Shown here in pieces: positions 8,675 through 16,900 of a DNA stretch of 64,000 bases; positions within the stretch are counted from its first letter, which is position 1; each line of letters opens with the position of its first letter. The translations under genes and the position numbers were made by a program. The stretch is taken from NCBI RefSeq assembly GCF_902364025.1, contig NZ_CABJCG010000012.1, forward strand, positions 17,939 through 81,938. The letters are read 5' to 3'. The notes under the pieces are model-generated. The model was not told the DNA's origin. It ran no database searches and saw only the letters and a list, made by a program, of their open reading frames with translations. This DNA comes from Enterocloster lavalensis. GTDB lineage: Bacteria; Bacillota; Clostridia; Lachnospirales; Lachnospiraceae.

Positions 8675-8715
8675 CACTGAAACCGCAGACAGCGGATTCA
8701 GTGCTGTATTTTTTT
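8675..8715 (+). terminator. Terminator of the Hsp70 cassette
   Basis: CACTGAAACCGC (8675-8686) and GCGGATTCAGTG (8692-8703) form a 12-bp stem with one mismatch and a 5-base loop, followed by CTGTATTTTTTT. This is a convincing intrinsic terminator for rightward transcription and separates the cassette from the next gene. Confidence 0.82.
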
Positions 8716-8724
8716 CCGGGCTTC

Positions 8725-8733
8725 TGGTATACT
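8725..8733 (+). promoter_or_regulatory. Extended -10 promoter
   Basis: TGGTATACT (8725-8733) is an extended -10 element 33 bases before the next start codon. There is no clear -35, because the preceding bases belong to the terminator T-tract. Confidence 0.45.
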
Positions 8734-8766
8734 TAAGGAAATGCGAAATGAAACGGAGGAACTTTC

Positions 8767-9348
8767 ATGGGATTTTTAGACCGGTTCCGCAAGCTGGAGA
8801 AAGCGGAGTCTCAGAAACCGGCCGGGGGCGGGGAGGCCCGGTACCGCCAGCCGATTCTGGAAATCGCCCGCCTGATCTCCGACGGCGACCAGGAGGTCAT
8901 GGGCGAGGCCGCGGAATGTGTTTCCGACCCCAAACGATATTTTGAAGTTCACATTGACCGGTATGAGGAGCGCGGAATCGAGGACTCGGACGACTTGGAG
9001 CTGATCCAGTGGCTGGGGCTGGTGGATATTCTGGAGAGCCGCGGCTGGGTGTGCGAGCGCGATTGGAAGGATGAGCTGGGGGATTTCCTGCATTTTATGG
9101 GGAAGCTGGCCGGAATGGCCGCCAACCGGCTTTCCCTGGAACGGGAGTGGTTTGACGAGGATGGGGATATCCCCCAGTGGTGCCGCATCCTCGACGGGAA
9201 ATGGAGCGCCCGGGAAATCTGCGCCGCCGCCCTGGACCTTGAAAGCGACTGTTACGTCCTGTTCCCCTGCAAGAAATCCGACCTGGAAGAGCTGCGGCGC
9301 TTGGCCGGAGCGATCCACCGCCGAATTGACCTGGCCGCGCGGATGTAA
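8767..9348 (+). CDS. Uncharacterised protein, DUF6630-like
   Basis: A 193-aa soluble acidic protein with CGGAGGAAC before ATG 8767. The C-terminal half (WKDELGDFLHFM, EWFDEDGDIPQWCRILD, LESDCYVLFPC) recalls DUF6630 proteins, which often sit in small-protein or immunity-like clusters; I assign this by memory only. There is no signal peptide or membrane segment. It may be transcribed with the next two genes, since no terminator is visible in the 73-base gap. Confidence 0.65.
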   Translation: MGFLDRFRKLEKAESQKPAGGGEARYRQPILEIARLISDGDQEVMGEAAECVSDPKRYFEVHIDRYEERGIEDSDDLELIQWLGLVDILESRGWVCERDWKDELGDFLHFMGKLAGMAANRLSLEREWFDEDGDIPQWCRILDGKWSAREICAAALDLESDCYVLFPCKKSDLEELRRLAGAIHRRIDLAARM

Positions 9349-9421
9349 CCCCCGACCCCGGCAGGCTCAGGCCCAAAGCGGGCAGCGCCTGCCCATCACA
9401 GAAGAATTGGAGGAATGACTT

Positions 9422-9739
9422 ATGTGGCATTATACAAAATGTACGGCAGCCGACCGGGACAGACGCCTGGGCGAACTGTCCGAGGCGTTTGAGCGGGAGA
9501 CGGACTGCCTGAAGTATTTATCCGAAATCCAAAGCCATATCAACAGCACCCAGACCACGGCCGTTCTGCTTCAGGATCTGGAGGCCAACATGCTGATCGA
9601 GATGGACTATGTGCCGGTGAACAACTACGTTTTCCATGTGATCGCCATCGAAGAAAACGGCATCAAAAACAACGGTCTGCCCTGCCAGACCATCGAACAG
9701 GCGGTGGAACAGTTTGTCATGCAGCTGCGTGCCAAATGA
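9422..9739 (+). CDS. Small uncharacterised protein
   Basis: A 105-aa protein beginning MWHYTKCTAADRDRRLGEL after a GGAGG site. It is probably alpha/beta (VLLQDLEANMLIEMDYV, NYVFHVIAIEENG) and soluble, with no recognisable family. Its stop codon overlaps an in-frame ATG of the following HD gene, so co-transcription is likely. Confidence 0.65.
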   Translation: MWHYTKCTAADRDRRLGELSEAFERETDCLKYLSEIQSHINSTQTTAVLLQDLEANMLIEMDYVPVNNYVFHVIAIEENGIKNNGLPCQTIEQAVEQFVMQLRAK

Positions 9740-9759
9740 AACAGAACAGGGAGAATGAA

Positions 9760-10341
9760 ATGGACACACTGGAAAAACAGATTGCATTTATCCGTCAGGC
9801 TGAGCGGCTGAAATCCGTCACCCGGGAGGCCTGGACCTCGGACGGGCGGCGGGAAAGCACGGCCGAGCACTCCTGGCGGCTGGCGCTGCTTGTGGGACTT
9901 CTGGCCCCGTCCTTCCACGTGGATGTGGAAAAGGCGCTGATGATGTGTCTGGTCCACGACCTGGGCGAGCTCTACATCGGCGACATTTCCGCCGCTACCC
10001 GCCCGGACGAGACTCAAAAACATATGGACGAGGAGCGGGATGTGCGGCGCGTTCTCTCGCTGCTGCCGGACGGCCAGAGGGACGATCTTCTGGCGCTGTG
10101 GCAGGAATACAACGGCAACGCCACAGCGGAGGCGCGGCTGGTCAAGGCGCTGGACAAGGCGGAGACCATTTTGCAGCACAATCAGGGGAAGAATCCGCCG
10201 GATTTCGATTACGGCTTCAATTTGGAATATGGAAAATCTTACTTTTCCTTCCACCCGCTGCTAAAGGAGCTGCGAAGTATCCTGGATGCGCAAACCGCCG
10301 CCCGGATCCGCGAAGGGGAGTCTCCGGAGGACGAAATGTAA
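9760..10341 (+). CDS. HD-domain phosphohydrolase, YfbR-like
   Basis: A 193-aa HD-superfamily metal-dependent hydrolase of the 5'-deoxynucleotidase (YfbR/COG1896) type. Metal ligands are visible: H37 in AEHSW, the HD pair H66-D67 in CLVHDLGE, and a distal D in VKALDKAETI. ATG 9760 is preferred because GGGAGA lies 7 bases upstream; an ATG at 9736 overlaps the previous stop. The likely reaction is hydrolysis of deoxynucleoside monophosphates, but the substrate is not proven. Confidence 0.85.
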   Translation: MDTLEKQIAFIRQAERLKSVTREAWTSDGRRESTAEHSWRLALLVGLLAPSFHVDVEKALMMCLVHDLGELYIGDISAATRPDETQKHMDEERDVRRVLSLLPDGQRDDLLALWQEYNGNATAEARLVKALDKAETILQHNQGKNPPDFDYGFNLEYGKSYFSFHPLLKELRSILDAQTAARIREGESPEDEM

Positions 10342-10342
10342 A

Positions 10343-10368
10343 ACAGCAGGGCCTTTCGGTCCTGCTGT
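10343..10368 (-). terminator. Terminator between convergent genes
   Basis: An 11-bp stem with one G-T pair and a TTTC loop lies between the HD gene and the hemerythrin gene. Read leftwards it is followed by TTTTACATTT, so it mainly serves the hemerythrin gene. Confidence 0.7.
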
Positions 10369-10390
10369 CTGCGTTTGGGGAGAGCGTCCG

Positions 10391-10813
10391 TCACAGACGG
10401 TCTCCGTTGTCTCTCATAAATTTGTACTCCGCCACTGACCGGTCAAAGGTCTTTATGTGGTAGTAAAGCCATTCGGTCACGTTCTTATTGACCTGCTCCA
10501 CAAATTCCGGCGTGGGGCCTTCCTGGTCCTCCAGCATTCCGTGAAGCTCCTCCACGGTCTTGCGCAGCTCCTCGTGCTTTGCCTTGTGCTCTGCGATGCC
10601 CGGATAGCCGATCTTCTCCTGGAGTTTTTCCTCTTCCCCAAAGTGGAATTCCGTGTAATCCGCCAGATAGTTCAACATCTGCACCGCAGCTCTCAGGTTC
10701 GCGTTCTCCTCACAGCTTCTCAAAAGATCGTTGATCTTGCCGATCAGCTCCCTGTGCTGGGAATCGATCATCTCATCTCCCGTCACCAATGTATCATCAA
10801 ATTCTGCGTACAT
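10391..10813 (-). CDS. Bacteriohemerythrin
   Basis: A 140-aa non-heme diiron O2-binding protein. The ligand set is complete: His in DSQHREL, HxxxE in EFHFGEEEK, HxxxH in EHKAKHEE and H...D in WLYYHIKTFD. The start is ATG 10813 (MYAEFDDTLVTGD), 7 bases after GGAGG; an ATG at 10819 is only one base from that site. In strict anaerobes such proteins are thought to scavenge or sense oxygen. It is a single-gene unit. Confidence 0.93.
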   Translation of the reverse strand: MYAEFDDTLVTGDEMIDSQHRELIGKINDLLRSCEENANLRAAVQMLNYLADYTEFHFGEEEKLQEKIGYPGIAEHKAKHEELRKTVEELHGMLEDQEGPTPEFVEQVNKNVTEWLYYHIKTFDRSVAEYKFMRDNGDRL

Positions 10814-10905
10814 CTGCATACCTCCTCGAATTTTCTAATGTTGGTCCATTTCACCGTGCCTCCGGCCGTCTGGCGGGTGGCAGGCAATACCTGTTTTGTT
10901 TTCTT

Positions 10906-10914
10906 ATTGTATCA
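10906..10914 (-). promoter_or_regulatory. Extended -10 promoter of the hemerythrin gene
   Basis: Read leftwards, TGATACAAT is an extended -10 element about 90 bases upstream of the start. No good -35 is seen. Confidence 0.45.
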
Positions 10915-10998
10915 TAATACGGTTGCTTTTACTATGGCATTTGCAACAGTTTCCAAATTTTTAAGATTCCCCAATCTAGGGTGTGTTTGCAGGTCATA

Positions 10999-12345
10999 TC
11001 ACCGTTTTTCCGCCTCCCCGCTCCGCCTGCGCATAAACCACACGTAGTAGGGAACCTCCAGGAGCAGCATCATGCTCCACCCCACCGCGCAGGCCCAGGC
11101 CGCGCCCTGCATCCCCATCCGCGGCGTCAAAAGGTACACGAAAATCACCCGGATGCTGGTCTGCGTGAAGGTGCCGAGCAGGGTGATGCTCATATTTCCC
11201 ATCCCCCGGAAAAATCCCTGGATTCCGTTGGTGAAGGCCGGAAACAGGTAGAAAAATGCCATCAGTGCCAGATAGTTGCTGCCCAGGGCCACAATCGCCT
11301 CGTTGCCCTCGGTGACGAACAGGCGCATCACCGGCTCCCGCACCAGCGTGATCACCGTGAAAATGAACCCCCAATAGCATGCCTCCAGGAGCAGTCCGCA
11401 GGCGAAGCCTTTCAGAATGCGGCCTGTTTTCTTCGCGCCCCGGTTCTGGGCCACAAAGGTGGTGATGCCGTGGGAGATGCTCTGCTCCGGCGTAAACGCG
11501 TAGTCGTCCACCCGGTTTACGGCGTTGAAGGCGGCGATCATATCCACGCCCAGGGGATTGATGGCTCCCTAGATCAACAGCTTACCGATGGGCTGGCAGG
11601 ACTGCTGCAGCGCGGTCACGCTGCCGTAGCGCAGAGTCTGGCGCAGCAGACCGGCGTCCATACGGAATTCCCCCCAACGCAGCTGCAGCATGGGAATCTT
11701 CCGGTAAACATAACCGATGCACAGAAGGGCCGAGGCCGCCTCGGCGATCACCGTGGTGGTGGCGGAGCAGACGATGCCAAAGCCCAGCCAGCCGATGAAA
11801 ATCAGGTCCAGCACCGCGTTTAATACTGCGGAAAACGCCAGAAATTTTAAAGGCGTCCGGGAGTCCCCCACGCTCTTTAACGCCGAGGACACCGCGTTAT
11901 AGAAATAGGTGAAGGGCGCGCCCAGAAAAATGATCCGCAGGTAGGTGGACGCCATGTCCAGCAGTTCCTCCGGCACGTTCAGCGCGGCCAGCAGGGGCTT
12001 TGCCAGCAGCACGCCCAGGACGGCCACGGCCAGGGAGAAATAGCAGCCGAAGATCACCGTGGTGGATATCTCCCGCTTCAGCTTCCCGTACTCTCCCGCC
12101 CCGAAAAACTCGCTCATCAGCACAGATGCGCCCATACAGATACCGGAAATCCCCAGGATCACGATGCTCATCACCGGGTTGGCGGTTCCCTCCGCCGCCA
12201 GGGCCTCCTTGCCGATAAAGCGGCCGGCAATGATGGAGTCCACCACATTGTAGGTGAGCTGAAACAGGTTCCCCGCAATCAGGGGCAGGGAATAGTTGAT
12301 TAAATGCCGGGGGATACTCCCCTCCGTCATGTTTACGGCTGCCAT
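10999..12345 (-). pseudogene. MATE-family efflux transporter interrupted by an amber codon
   Basis: A multidrug/oligosaccharide exporter of the MATE family (about 448 codons, 12 helices) split by one in-frame TAG at 11569-11571. Before it the reading frame ends SCQPIGKLLI; after it the same frame continues GAINPLGVDMIAAFNAVNR without loss, so no bases are missing and a CAG (Gln) to TAG transition explains it. Restart at 11547 would yield only the last half. The start was placed at ATG 12345 after GAGGAG. It has a promoter with a cre-like site. It is either a recent nonsense allele, a suppressed stop or a sequencing error. Confidence 0.85.
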
Positions 12346-12430
12346 TGTCTGCATTCTCCTCGCCGCGCACCAAACGGTATCCCAGGCTGCCATTTGGTGC
12401 GCGGCGGGCAGGCTGGGCGGAGGCCGTTTG

Positions 12431-12444
12431 TGTAAGCGCTTACA
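12431..12444. promoter_or_regulatory. cre-like catabolite repression site
   Basis: TGTAAGCGCTTACA is a perfect 14-bp palindrome that fits the CcpA cre consensus. It lies 14 bases downstream of the MATE promoter -10, where a bound regulator would block elongation. Another LacI-family repressor could bind the same sequence. Confidence 0.72.
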
Positions 12445-12458
12445 ACACTTTTTACTCC

Positions 12459-12487
12459 ATTATAGTTCGGGAAGAAGGAAAGCGCAA
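12459..12487 (-). promoter_or_regulatory. Promoter of the MATE gene
   Basis: On the minus strand TTGCGC (12482-12487), 17 bases and TATAAT (12459-12464), just upstream of the cre-like palindrome. Confidence 0.65.
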
Positions 12488-12583
12488 GCGGTTTTTAACG
12501 GGGGCGGCTGAGCGGTTCCGCAACCGGGGACGCGGCGGTTTTACACAACAGGCCCTCCCGGACGCGGCCCTTCTCTCTTTGCC

Positions 12584-13324
12584 CTACACCTCCCCCGACA
12601 CCAGATGGACCTCAAACAATTCCACCGGGATATAGTGTTTGCTGCTCACCAGAATCTGCCGCTCACGGCCGTAGATTGTCTCCTGGACCAGAATAAAGGC
12701 GGAATCGTGGGACAACACGTATTTCACGGCGGTAAAATTCCCTGTGGTGGTGTAGGTCAGGGCGCAGGCGCTGCCGTATTCCCCGCTGTAGACCGCTGTC
12801 TCCAGAAACGTTTTTAATTCCTGCTCCCGGTTTAAGTCCAGCCCCTGCCCGGCAATCACCTCGATGGGAATAAAGCTCAGCGAGTAGGCGGACACCGTGT
12901 CCCCCTGGCGGTACCAGCGGTCCGCGATCACCACGGCCGCGGACTTCTGCCCCAGGCTCTGGGTGATGGCCTCCGTGGGCGGCTCGATGCGAAATTCCAG
13001 CTCCACCTCCCCGAAGGGCTGCGCACAGCAGCTGTAGATCGGATGGCGCGCCTTCCCCGTCTCAAAGGGCGGCGTGCAGCTGGAGGGCGCGCAGATAAAA
13101 TTCCCCTTGCCTCGGATATTTTTGACCAGATGATCCTCCTGGAGTAAAGCCAGGGCCCGCCGCAGCGTCATACGACTCACCGACAGCTGCCCGGCTAACA
13201 CCGGCTCCGAGGGCAGCTGGCTTCCGGCGGGAAACACTCCCTCCTGAATCAGCCTGTATAATTGATCGTAAACCCGCACATGCTTCAACCGTGTCTCCTT
13301 TTTCCTGTTCGCCTCGTACGCCAT
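12584..13324 (-). CDS. GntR/HutC-family regulator with UTRA domain
   Basis: A 246-aa regulator. Residues about 12-80 form the winged-helix DNA-binding domain (VRVYDQLYRLIQEGVFPAGS, then QLSVSRMTLRRALALL) and about 95-240 the UTRA effector domain. ATG 13324 lies 7 bases after GGAGG; the in-frame GTG at 13330 is too close to that site. It is divergent from udp-cdd, so control of pyrimidine nucleoside salvage is the simplest hypothesis. Inverted TTATACAA/TTGTATAA motifs in the shared gap could be its operators. Confidence 0.88.
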   Translation of the reverse strand: MAYEANRKKETRLKHVRVYDQLYRLIQEGVFPAGSQLPSEPVLAGQLSVSRMTLRRALALLQEDHLVKNIRGKGNFICAPSSCTPPFETGKARHPIYSCCAQPFGEVELEFRIEPPTEAITQSLGQKSAAVVIADRWYRQGDTVSAYSLSFIPIEVIAGQGLDLNREQELKTFLETAVYSGEYGSACALTYTTTGNFTAVKYVLSHDSAFILVQETIYGRERQILVSSKHYIPVELFEVHLVSGEV

Positions 13325-13738
13325 ATTCACTCCTCCTCATACCTACGTCTAAGTTTATACAACCTGCGGGATAAATACAAGTGTTTTAGGGCAAAAAAAA
13401 GACAGGAACTGTGTATTTTTTAGACTTGTCTTTCAAATTATTCTCAACTTGTATAATTTTATGCCGCGTTATCCGGCAGTTTCAGCCGTTTATTCTGGTG
13501 TCTCATCGCCTATATTTCAATATTTTGCACAAATATCCCGGTAAAATACTGTGTAGATTTCCTAATTGATTTTAGACAAGCTCAATGTTACCATACAAGA
13601 TAAGAGCAAGTGTGCGCAGGCTGCGCCAGCGGCCCGCTGCATTTAAACAAAATGCGGCCGCCCGCGCGATTTGCCGGGGCGGGCCGGAAACTACAATTAC
13701 AGTGATTCAACCATTTAAACCAAAAAGGAGAGACAGCC
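13325..13738. promoter_or_regulatory. Divergent regulatory region between GntR gene and udp
   Basis: This gene-free stretch holds a rightward promoter candidate TTGATT (13566-13571)-N17-TACCAT (13589-13594) for udp. On the other strand CTTGTA-N16-TATAAA (about 13355-13382) is a candidate for the regulator. TTATACAA near 13357 and TTGTATAA near 13451 are inverse copies and may be operator half-sites. A copy of a dispersed GC-rich motif lies at about 13617-13643. The function of the middle 100 bases is unclear. Confidence 0.45.
13617..13643. repeat. Dispersed intergenic motif, copy 1
   Basis: GCAGGCTGCGCCAGCGGCCC and the following CGCTGCATT recur in related form near 14955 and 47930, always between genes. 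This copy is upstream of udp. Confidence 0.55.
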
Positions 13739-14521
13739 ATGCAGAATTATTCGGGAGATATCGGATTACAGTATCATTTGCAGATCAGACAGGGAGACGT
13801 GGGCCGCTATGTGATCATGCCGGGCGACCCCAAGCGCTGCGCCAAAATCGCCGCCTACTTTGACGACGCCAGGCTGGTGGCGGACAGCCGGGAGTATATG
13901 ACCTACACCGGATATCTGGACGGCGTAAAGGTCAGCGTGACCTCCACAGGCATCGGCGGTCCCTCCGCCTCCATCGCCATGGAGGAGCTGGTCCGCTGCG
14001 GCGCGGACACCTTTCTGCGCATCGGCACCTGCGGCGGCATGGACATGGAAGTGAAGGGCGGCGACGTTGTGATCGCCACCGGAGCCATCCGTATGGAGGG
14101 CACCAGCAAGGAGTACGCGCCCATCGAATTTCCGGCGGTAGCGGATCTGGAAGTGACCAACGCCCTGATCCAGGCGGCCAAAAAGAACGGCTATTCCTGG
14201 CACGCCGGAGTTGTCCAGTGCAAGGACGCATTTTACGGACAGCACGAACCGGAGACAAAGCCGGTGAGCTATGAGCTGATGAACAAGTGGGAGGCGTGGC
14301 TGCGGCTCGGCTGCAAAGCGTCGGAGATGGAGTCCGCCGCCCTGTTCATCGTGGCCTCCTACCTGCGCGTCCGCGCCGGTTCCACCTTCCTGGTGGTGGG
14401 CAACCAGGAGCGCGACAAGGCCGGTCTGGAGAACCCCATTGTGCACGACACGGAATCCGCAATCAAAACAGCGGTGGAAGCGGTCCGGATTTTGATCAGA
14501 CAGGACGGTGAACAGGTATGA
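13739..14521 (+). CDS. udp: Uridine phosphorylase
   Basis: A 260-aa nucleoside phosphorylase (NP-I family) that splits uridine with phosphate into uracil and ribose-1-phosphate. Diagnostic blocks are [10 protein letters not shown] (phosphate site), [27 protein letters not shown] and the substrate loop [19 protein letters not shown] lies just before ATG 13739. The gene overlaps cdd by ATGA, giving an operon for pyrimidine nucleoside salvage. Confidence 0.93.
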   Translation: MQNYSGDIGLQYHLQIRQGDVGRYVIMPGDPKRCAKIAAYFDDARLVADSREYMTYTGYLDGVKVSVTSTGIGGPSASIAMEELVRCGADTFLRIGTCGGMDMEVKGGDVVIATGAIRMEGTSKEYAPIEFPAVADLEVTNALIQAAKKNGYSWHAGVVQCKDAFYGQHEPETKPVSYELMNKWEAWLRLGCKASEMESAALFIVASYLRVRAGSTFLVVGNQERDKAGLENPIVHDTESAIKTAVEAVRILIRQDGEQV

Positions 14522-14943
14522 CCGGGCGCGATAAAGAACTTTTAGTGGAAAAAGCCCTGGAAGCCCGCAGATTTTCATACGTCCCCTACTCCGATTTCCG
14601 GGTCGGGGCCGCCCTGCTGGCAAAGGACGGCCGGATCATCACCGGCTGCAACATCGAAAACGCTTCCTACACCCCCACCAACTGCGCGGAGCGGACCGCC
14701 GTGTTTAAGGCCGTTTCCGAGGGCATTCTGGATTTTGAGGCCATCGCCATCGCAGGCGGCCCCGGTTTAGAGCCGCCCAGGGACTTTGCGCCTCCCTGCG
14801 GCGTCTGCCGCCAGGTATTGGTGGAATTCTGCGATCCCGACCGCTTCCTCGTCCTGCTGTGCAAGGGGGATAAGACCTGGAAGGAGTTTACGCTGGCAGA
14901 GCTGCTGCCGTTGGGATTCTCTGGGAAGAACCTGGAGAGATGA
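14518..14943 (+). CDS. cdd: Cytidine deaminase
   Basis: A 141-aa homotetrameric zinc enzyme converting cytidine and deoxycytidine to uridine forms. The catalytic zinc site is complete: C56-A-E58 ([10 protein letters not shown]) and C94-xx-C97 (PPCGVCRQV), with NIENASY for substrate binding. Its ATG shares bases with the udp stop (ATGA), so the two products act in sequence: deamination, then phosphorolysis. Confidence 0.96.
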   Translation: MTGRDKELLVEKALEARRFSYVPYSDFRVGAALLAKDGRIITGCNIENASYTPTNCAERTAVFKAVSEGILDFEAIAIAGGPGLEPPRDFAPPCGVCRQVLVEFCDPDRFLVLLCKGDKTWKEFTLAELLPLGFSGKNLER

Positions 14944-14950
14944 CGGAAGC

Positions 14951-14980
14951 GGCCGCAGGCTGCGCCAACGGCCCGCCGCC
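14951..14980. repeat. Dispersed intergenic motif, copy 2
   Basis: CGCAGGCTGCGCCAACGGCC repeats the motif seen upstream of udp, here directly after cdd and before the bidirectional terminator. Confidence 0.55.
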
Positions 14981-14985
14981 TCCAA

Positions 14986-15031
14986 AAAGAGAGCCGCGAA
15001 ACGAATTCTCCTTCGCTTCGCGGCTCTCTTT
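14986..15031. terminator. Bidirectional terminator
   Basis: AAAGAGAGCCGCGAA (14986-15000) and TTCGCGGCTCTCTTT (15017-15031) are a perfect 15-bp inverted repeat between convergent cdd and the surface operon. It touches the stop codon of the ligase-like gene and would end transcription from both sides. Confidence 0.85.
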
Positions 15032-16646
15032 ACGCCCTCTTCCTACCGCTCCCGGGCGATACTCCCATCATCAGCAAGGTCATCATAACCGGCGTCACAA
15101 TGGGAACGCTGATGTTTACCGCCGCCTGGGCTCCGTAGCAGATCACGGCAAATACTATTGCCATCACATAAGGCTTTTCTTTGGCATTCCGGATCATTTC
15201 CCTGACCGCCAGGACCAGAAGGGACACATAAGCAGCCAGACCCACAGCGCCCATGGTGACCAGATACTGCAGATATTCGTTATGCGCATTGTCAAATATT
15301 TCGCCGTACCGGTTCACCATCTCGTCATAATAACCGTTTATGGTAATGATCCCGTAGGTGTCCGGCCCCGAGCCGAACAGTTTATGTATCAGGGGAAACT
15401 GTCGGAAACTTTCCATACCGATCCTCCAGTTGTACCACCTATGGGTTCCCCAGTCGTCGTTAATCCGTAGGTAAGCTGCCAGACCGCCATAGCGTTCCCC
15501 GTTCCCCAGGACGTTCACATCGTAAAGAGCAACGGATGCCCCCAACAGAGCAACACCCAGGACCAGCGCCCATATCCACCTTCCTCCACCGTATTTTCCC
15601 CGAAGAAAACGCTCCGGCAGCAGACGGTGCGGGGTCAGGTACAGGCCCGCACACAGGATCCATAACCCTGCCGCTATATACGCAAGGCCGGGAAAACCGG
15701 ATATGACCTGGAACAGGCCGCTGATTTCCAGCGTACTTCCCGGCCAGGTACGGATTATCCAGTCAATGAGCCAAAACTCTGAACACAGGACCGCCACCAT
15801 CAGGCAATAGTCCCTTACTCCCTTCACGGTTTTAAACCCATAGAAGGGAAATATCGCAAGCAGGGCCAGAAGGGCCAGGTAGGCATTATCGCTTATGCCG
15901 GTAATCAGAGCAAACAGTGATATGATAAAGGAAAACAAATACCAGATTTTCCTTACTTTTCCGCGTTCCAGATAAAACAAAACCGCGGACATTCCCACCA
16001 CCATCGCGATGTAGGACGTATAAGTATTGATATTTCCAATGGTGGAAGTAAACATGGGATACTGAACCGGGTCCATCTGCCGTTTAAAGCCAAGGGGATC
16101 CATTTTAAAATATTGCAAAATCCCCATGATGCAGGCCAGCATTCCCGCCCCCAGAAACAGATCCAGATACCACTGCCTCAGCTTCAGGTTCCTGCTTATG
16201 GCAAAGTAGGTGAAGCCATAGGCTGCAATGAGAATCAGCCCCGAAAACCGTCCCTCGCCTCCCCAAAGGGCAGCTTCCGCATAATCGGATTGAATAGTTG
16301 ACAGAATGGCGGCCGACACAAACGCAAGCATTGCCCAATCGGCAGCTTTAAGGCGCGGCCCGCCTAAGCGTACCGCTCCCCGATTGAGGTACGCCGCCAA
16401 AAATGCAATGACCGCATTGACCAGTACAAATACAGCGGCAAATATCAACACCGATTTATAATAAAATTCGGTTTTGTAGTTTAATATATCAAAGTAGTAA
16501 TCCCGGTACACCAAAGGAAACACTGCCAGAATCACCACTGAAAAGCTTCCCGCCATCCCGGAATTGATGGCCTGCCACGCAGTATACAGGTTCCGGTCCA
16601 TGCCGGTCACGGCGCAGTCCGGTATTCCGGTATCCGTTTTTTTCAT
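15030..16646 (-). CDS. O-antigen ligase/polymerase-like membrane protein (Wzy_C family)
   Basis: A 538-aa polytopic protein with 12 or more hydrophobic spans. Near the C terminus an extracytoplasmic stretch (HKLFGSGPDTYGIITING) and HNEYLQYLVTMGAVGLAAY match the Wzy_C O-antigen ligase family, whose members move a lipid-linked glycan to lipid A, a polymer or protein. ATG 16646 is chosen because AAAAGGAGAAAC precedes it. Gram-positive members may polymerise surface polysaccharide or glycosylate exported proteins. It is the last gene of the switch-controlled surface operon, which suggests modification of the large proteins encoded upstream (inference). Confidence 0.83.
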   Translation of the reverse strand: MKKTDTGIPDCAVTGMDRNLYTAWQAINSGMAGSFSVVILAVFPLVYRDYYFDILNYKTEFYYKSVLIFAAVFVLVNAVIAFLAAYLNRGAVRLGGPRLKAADWAMLAFVSAAILSTIQSDYAEAALWGGEGRFSGLILIAAYGFTYFAISRNLKLRQWYLDLFLGAGMLACIMGILQYFKMDPLGFKRQMDPVQYPMFTSTIGNINTYTSYIAMVVGMSAVLFYLERGKVRKIWYLFSFIISLFALITGISDNAYLALLALLAIFPFYGFKTVKGVRDYCLMVAVLCSEFWLIDWIIRTWPGSTLEISGLFQVISGFPGLAYIAAGLWILCAGLYLTPHRLLPERFLRGKYGGGRWIWALVLGVALLGASVALYDVNVLGNGERYGGLAAYLRINDDWGTHRWYNWRIGMESFRQFPLIHKLFGSGPDTYGIITINGYYDEMVNRYGEIFDNAHNEYLQYLVTMGAVGLAAYVSLLVLAVREMIRNAKEKPYVMAIVFAVICYGAQAAVNISVPIVTPVMMTLLMMGVSPGSGRKRA

Positions 16647-16660
16647 AGTTTCTCCTTTTC

Positions 16661-16900
16661 TTACTTCCAAAGAAAATAAATCATAAGAAGAATCAGGATA
16701 ACTACAGTCGCGCCTATAATCAAGACTCTTTCCCAAAATTCACTATTCCTGTACATCCTTCTTGCATCCTCAAGATGGGATTCACTGGTTTTGGAAACCA
16801 TCACGTTCAAAGTCTCCTCCTCCCGTTCCCTGAGCAGGGCCTGACAGATATCACACATAACCGTTTCTCTCCCCCTCCTCCCTTCACATTGATTACACAT
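16661..16900 (-). CDS. Small zinc-ribbon-like protein with C-terminal membrane anchor
   Basis: A 79-aa protein. MCNQCEG and VMCDICQALL give two CxxC pairs, a probable zinc or metal knuckle, followed by a charged helix and one membrane helix at the very C terminus (VLIIGATVVILILLMIYFLW). ATG 16900 overlaps the stop of the preceding gene and has GAGGAG at a normal distance, so it is coupled to it. Topology would be cytosolic N terminus with a tail anchor. No known family. Confidence 0.65.
   Translation of the reverse strand: MCNQCEGRRGRETVMCDICQALLREREEETLNVMVSKTSESHLEDARRMYRNSEFWERVLIIGATVVILILLMIYFLWK

Noticed and set aside
10978..10989. Possible second copy of the MITE-like element end
   Set aside because: Only 12 bases match (AGGGTGTGTTTG) and no partner end or interior is present; it may be chance or a tiny remnant.
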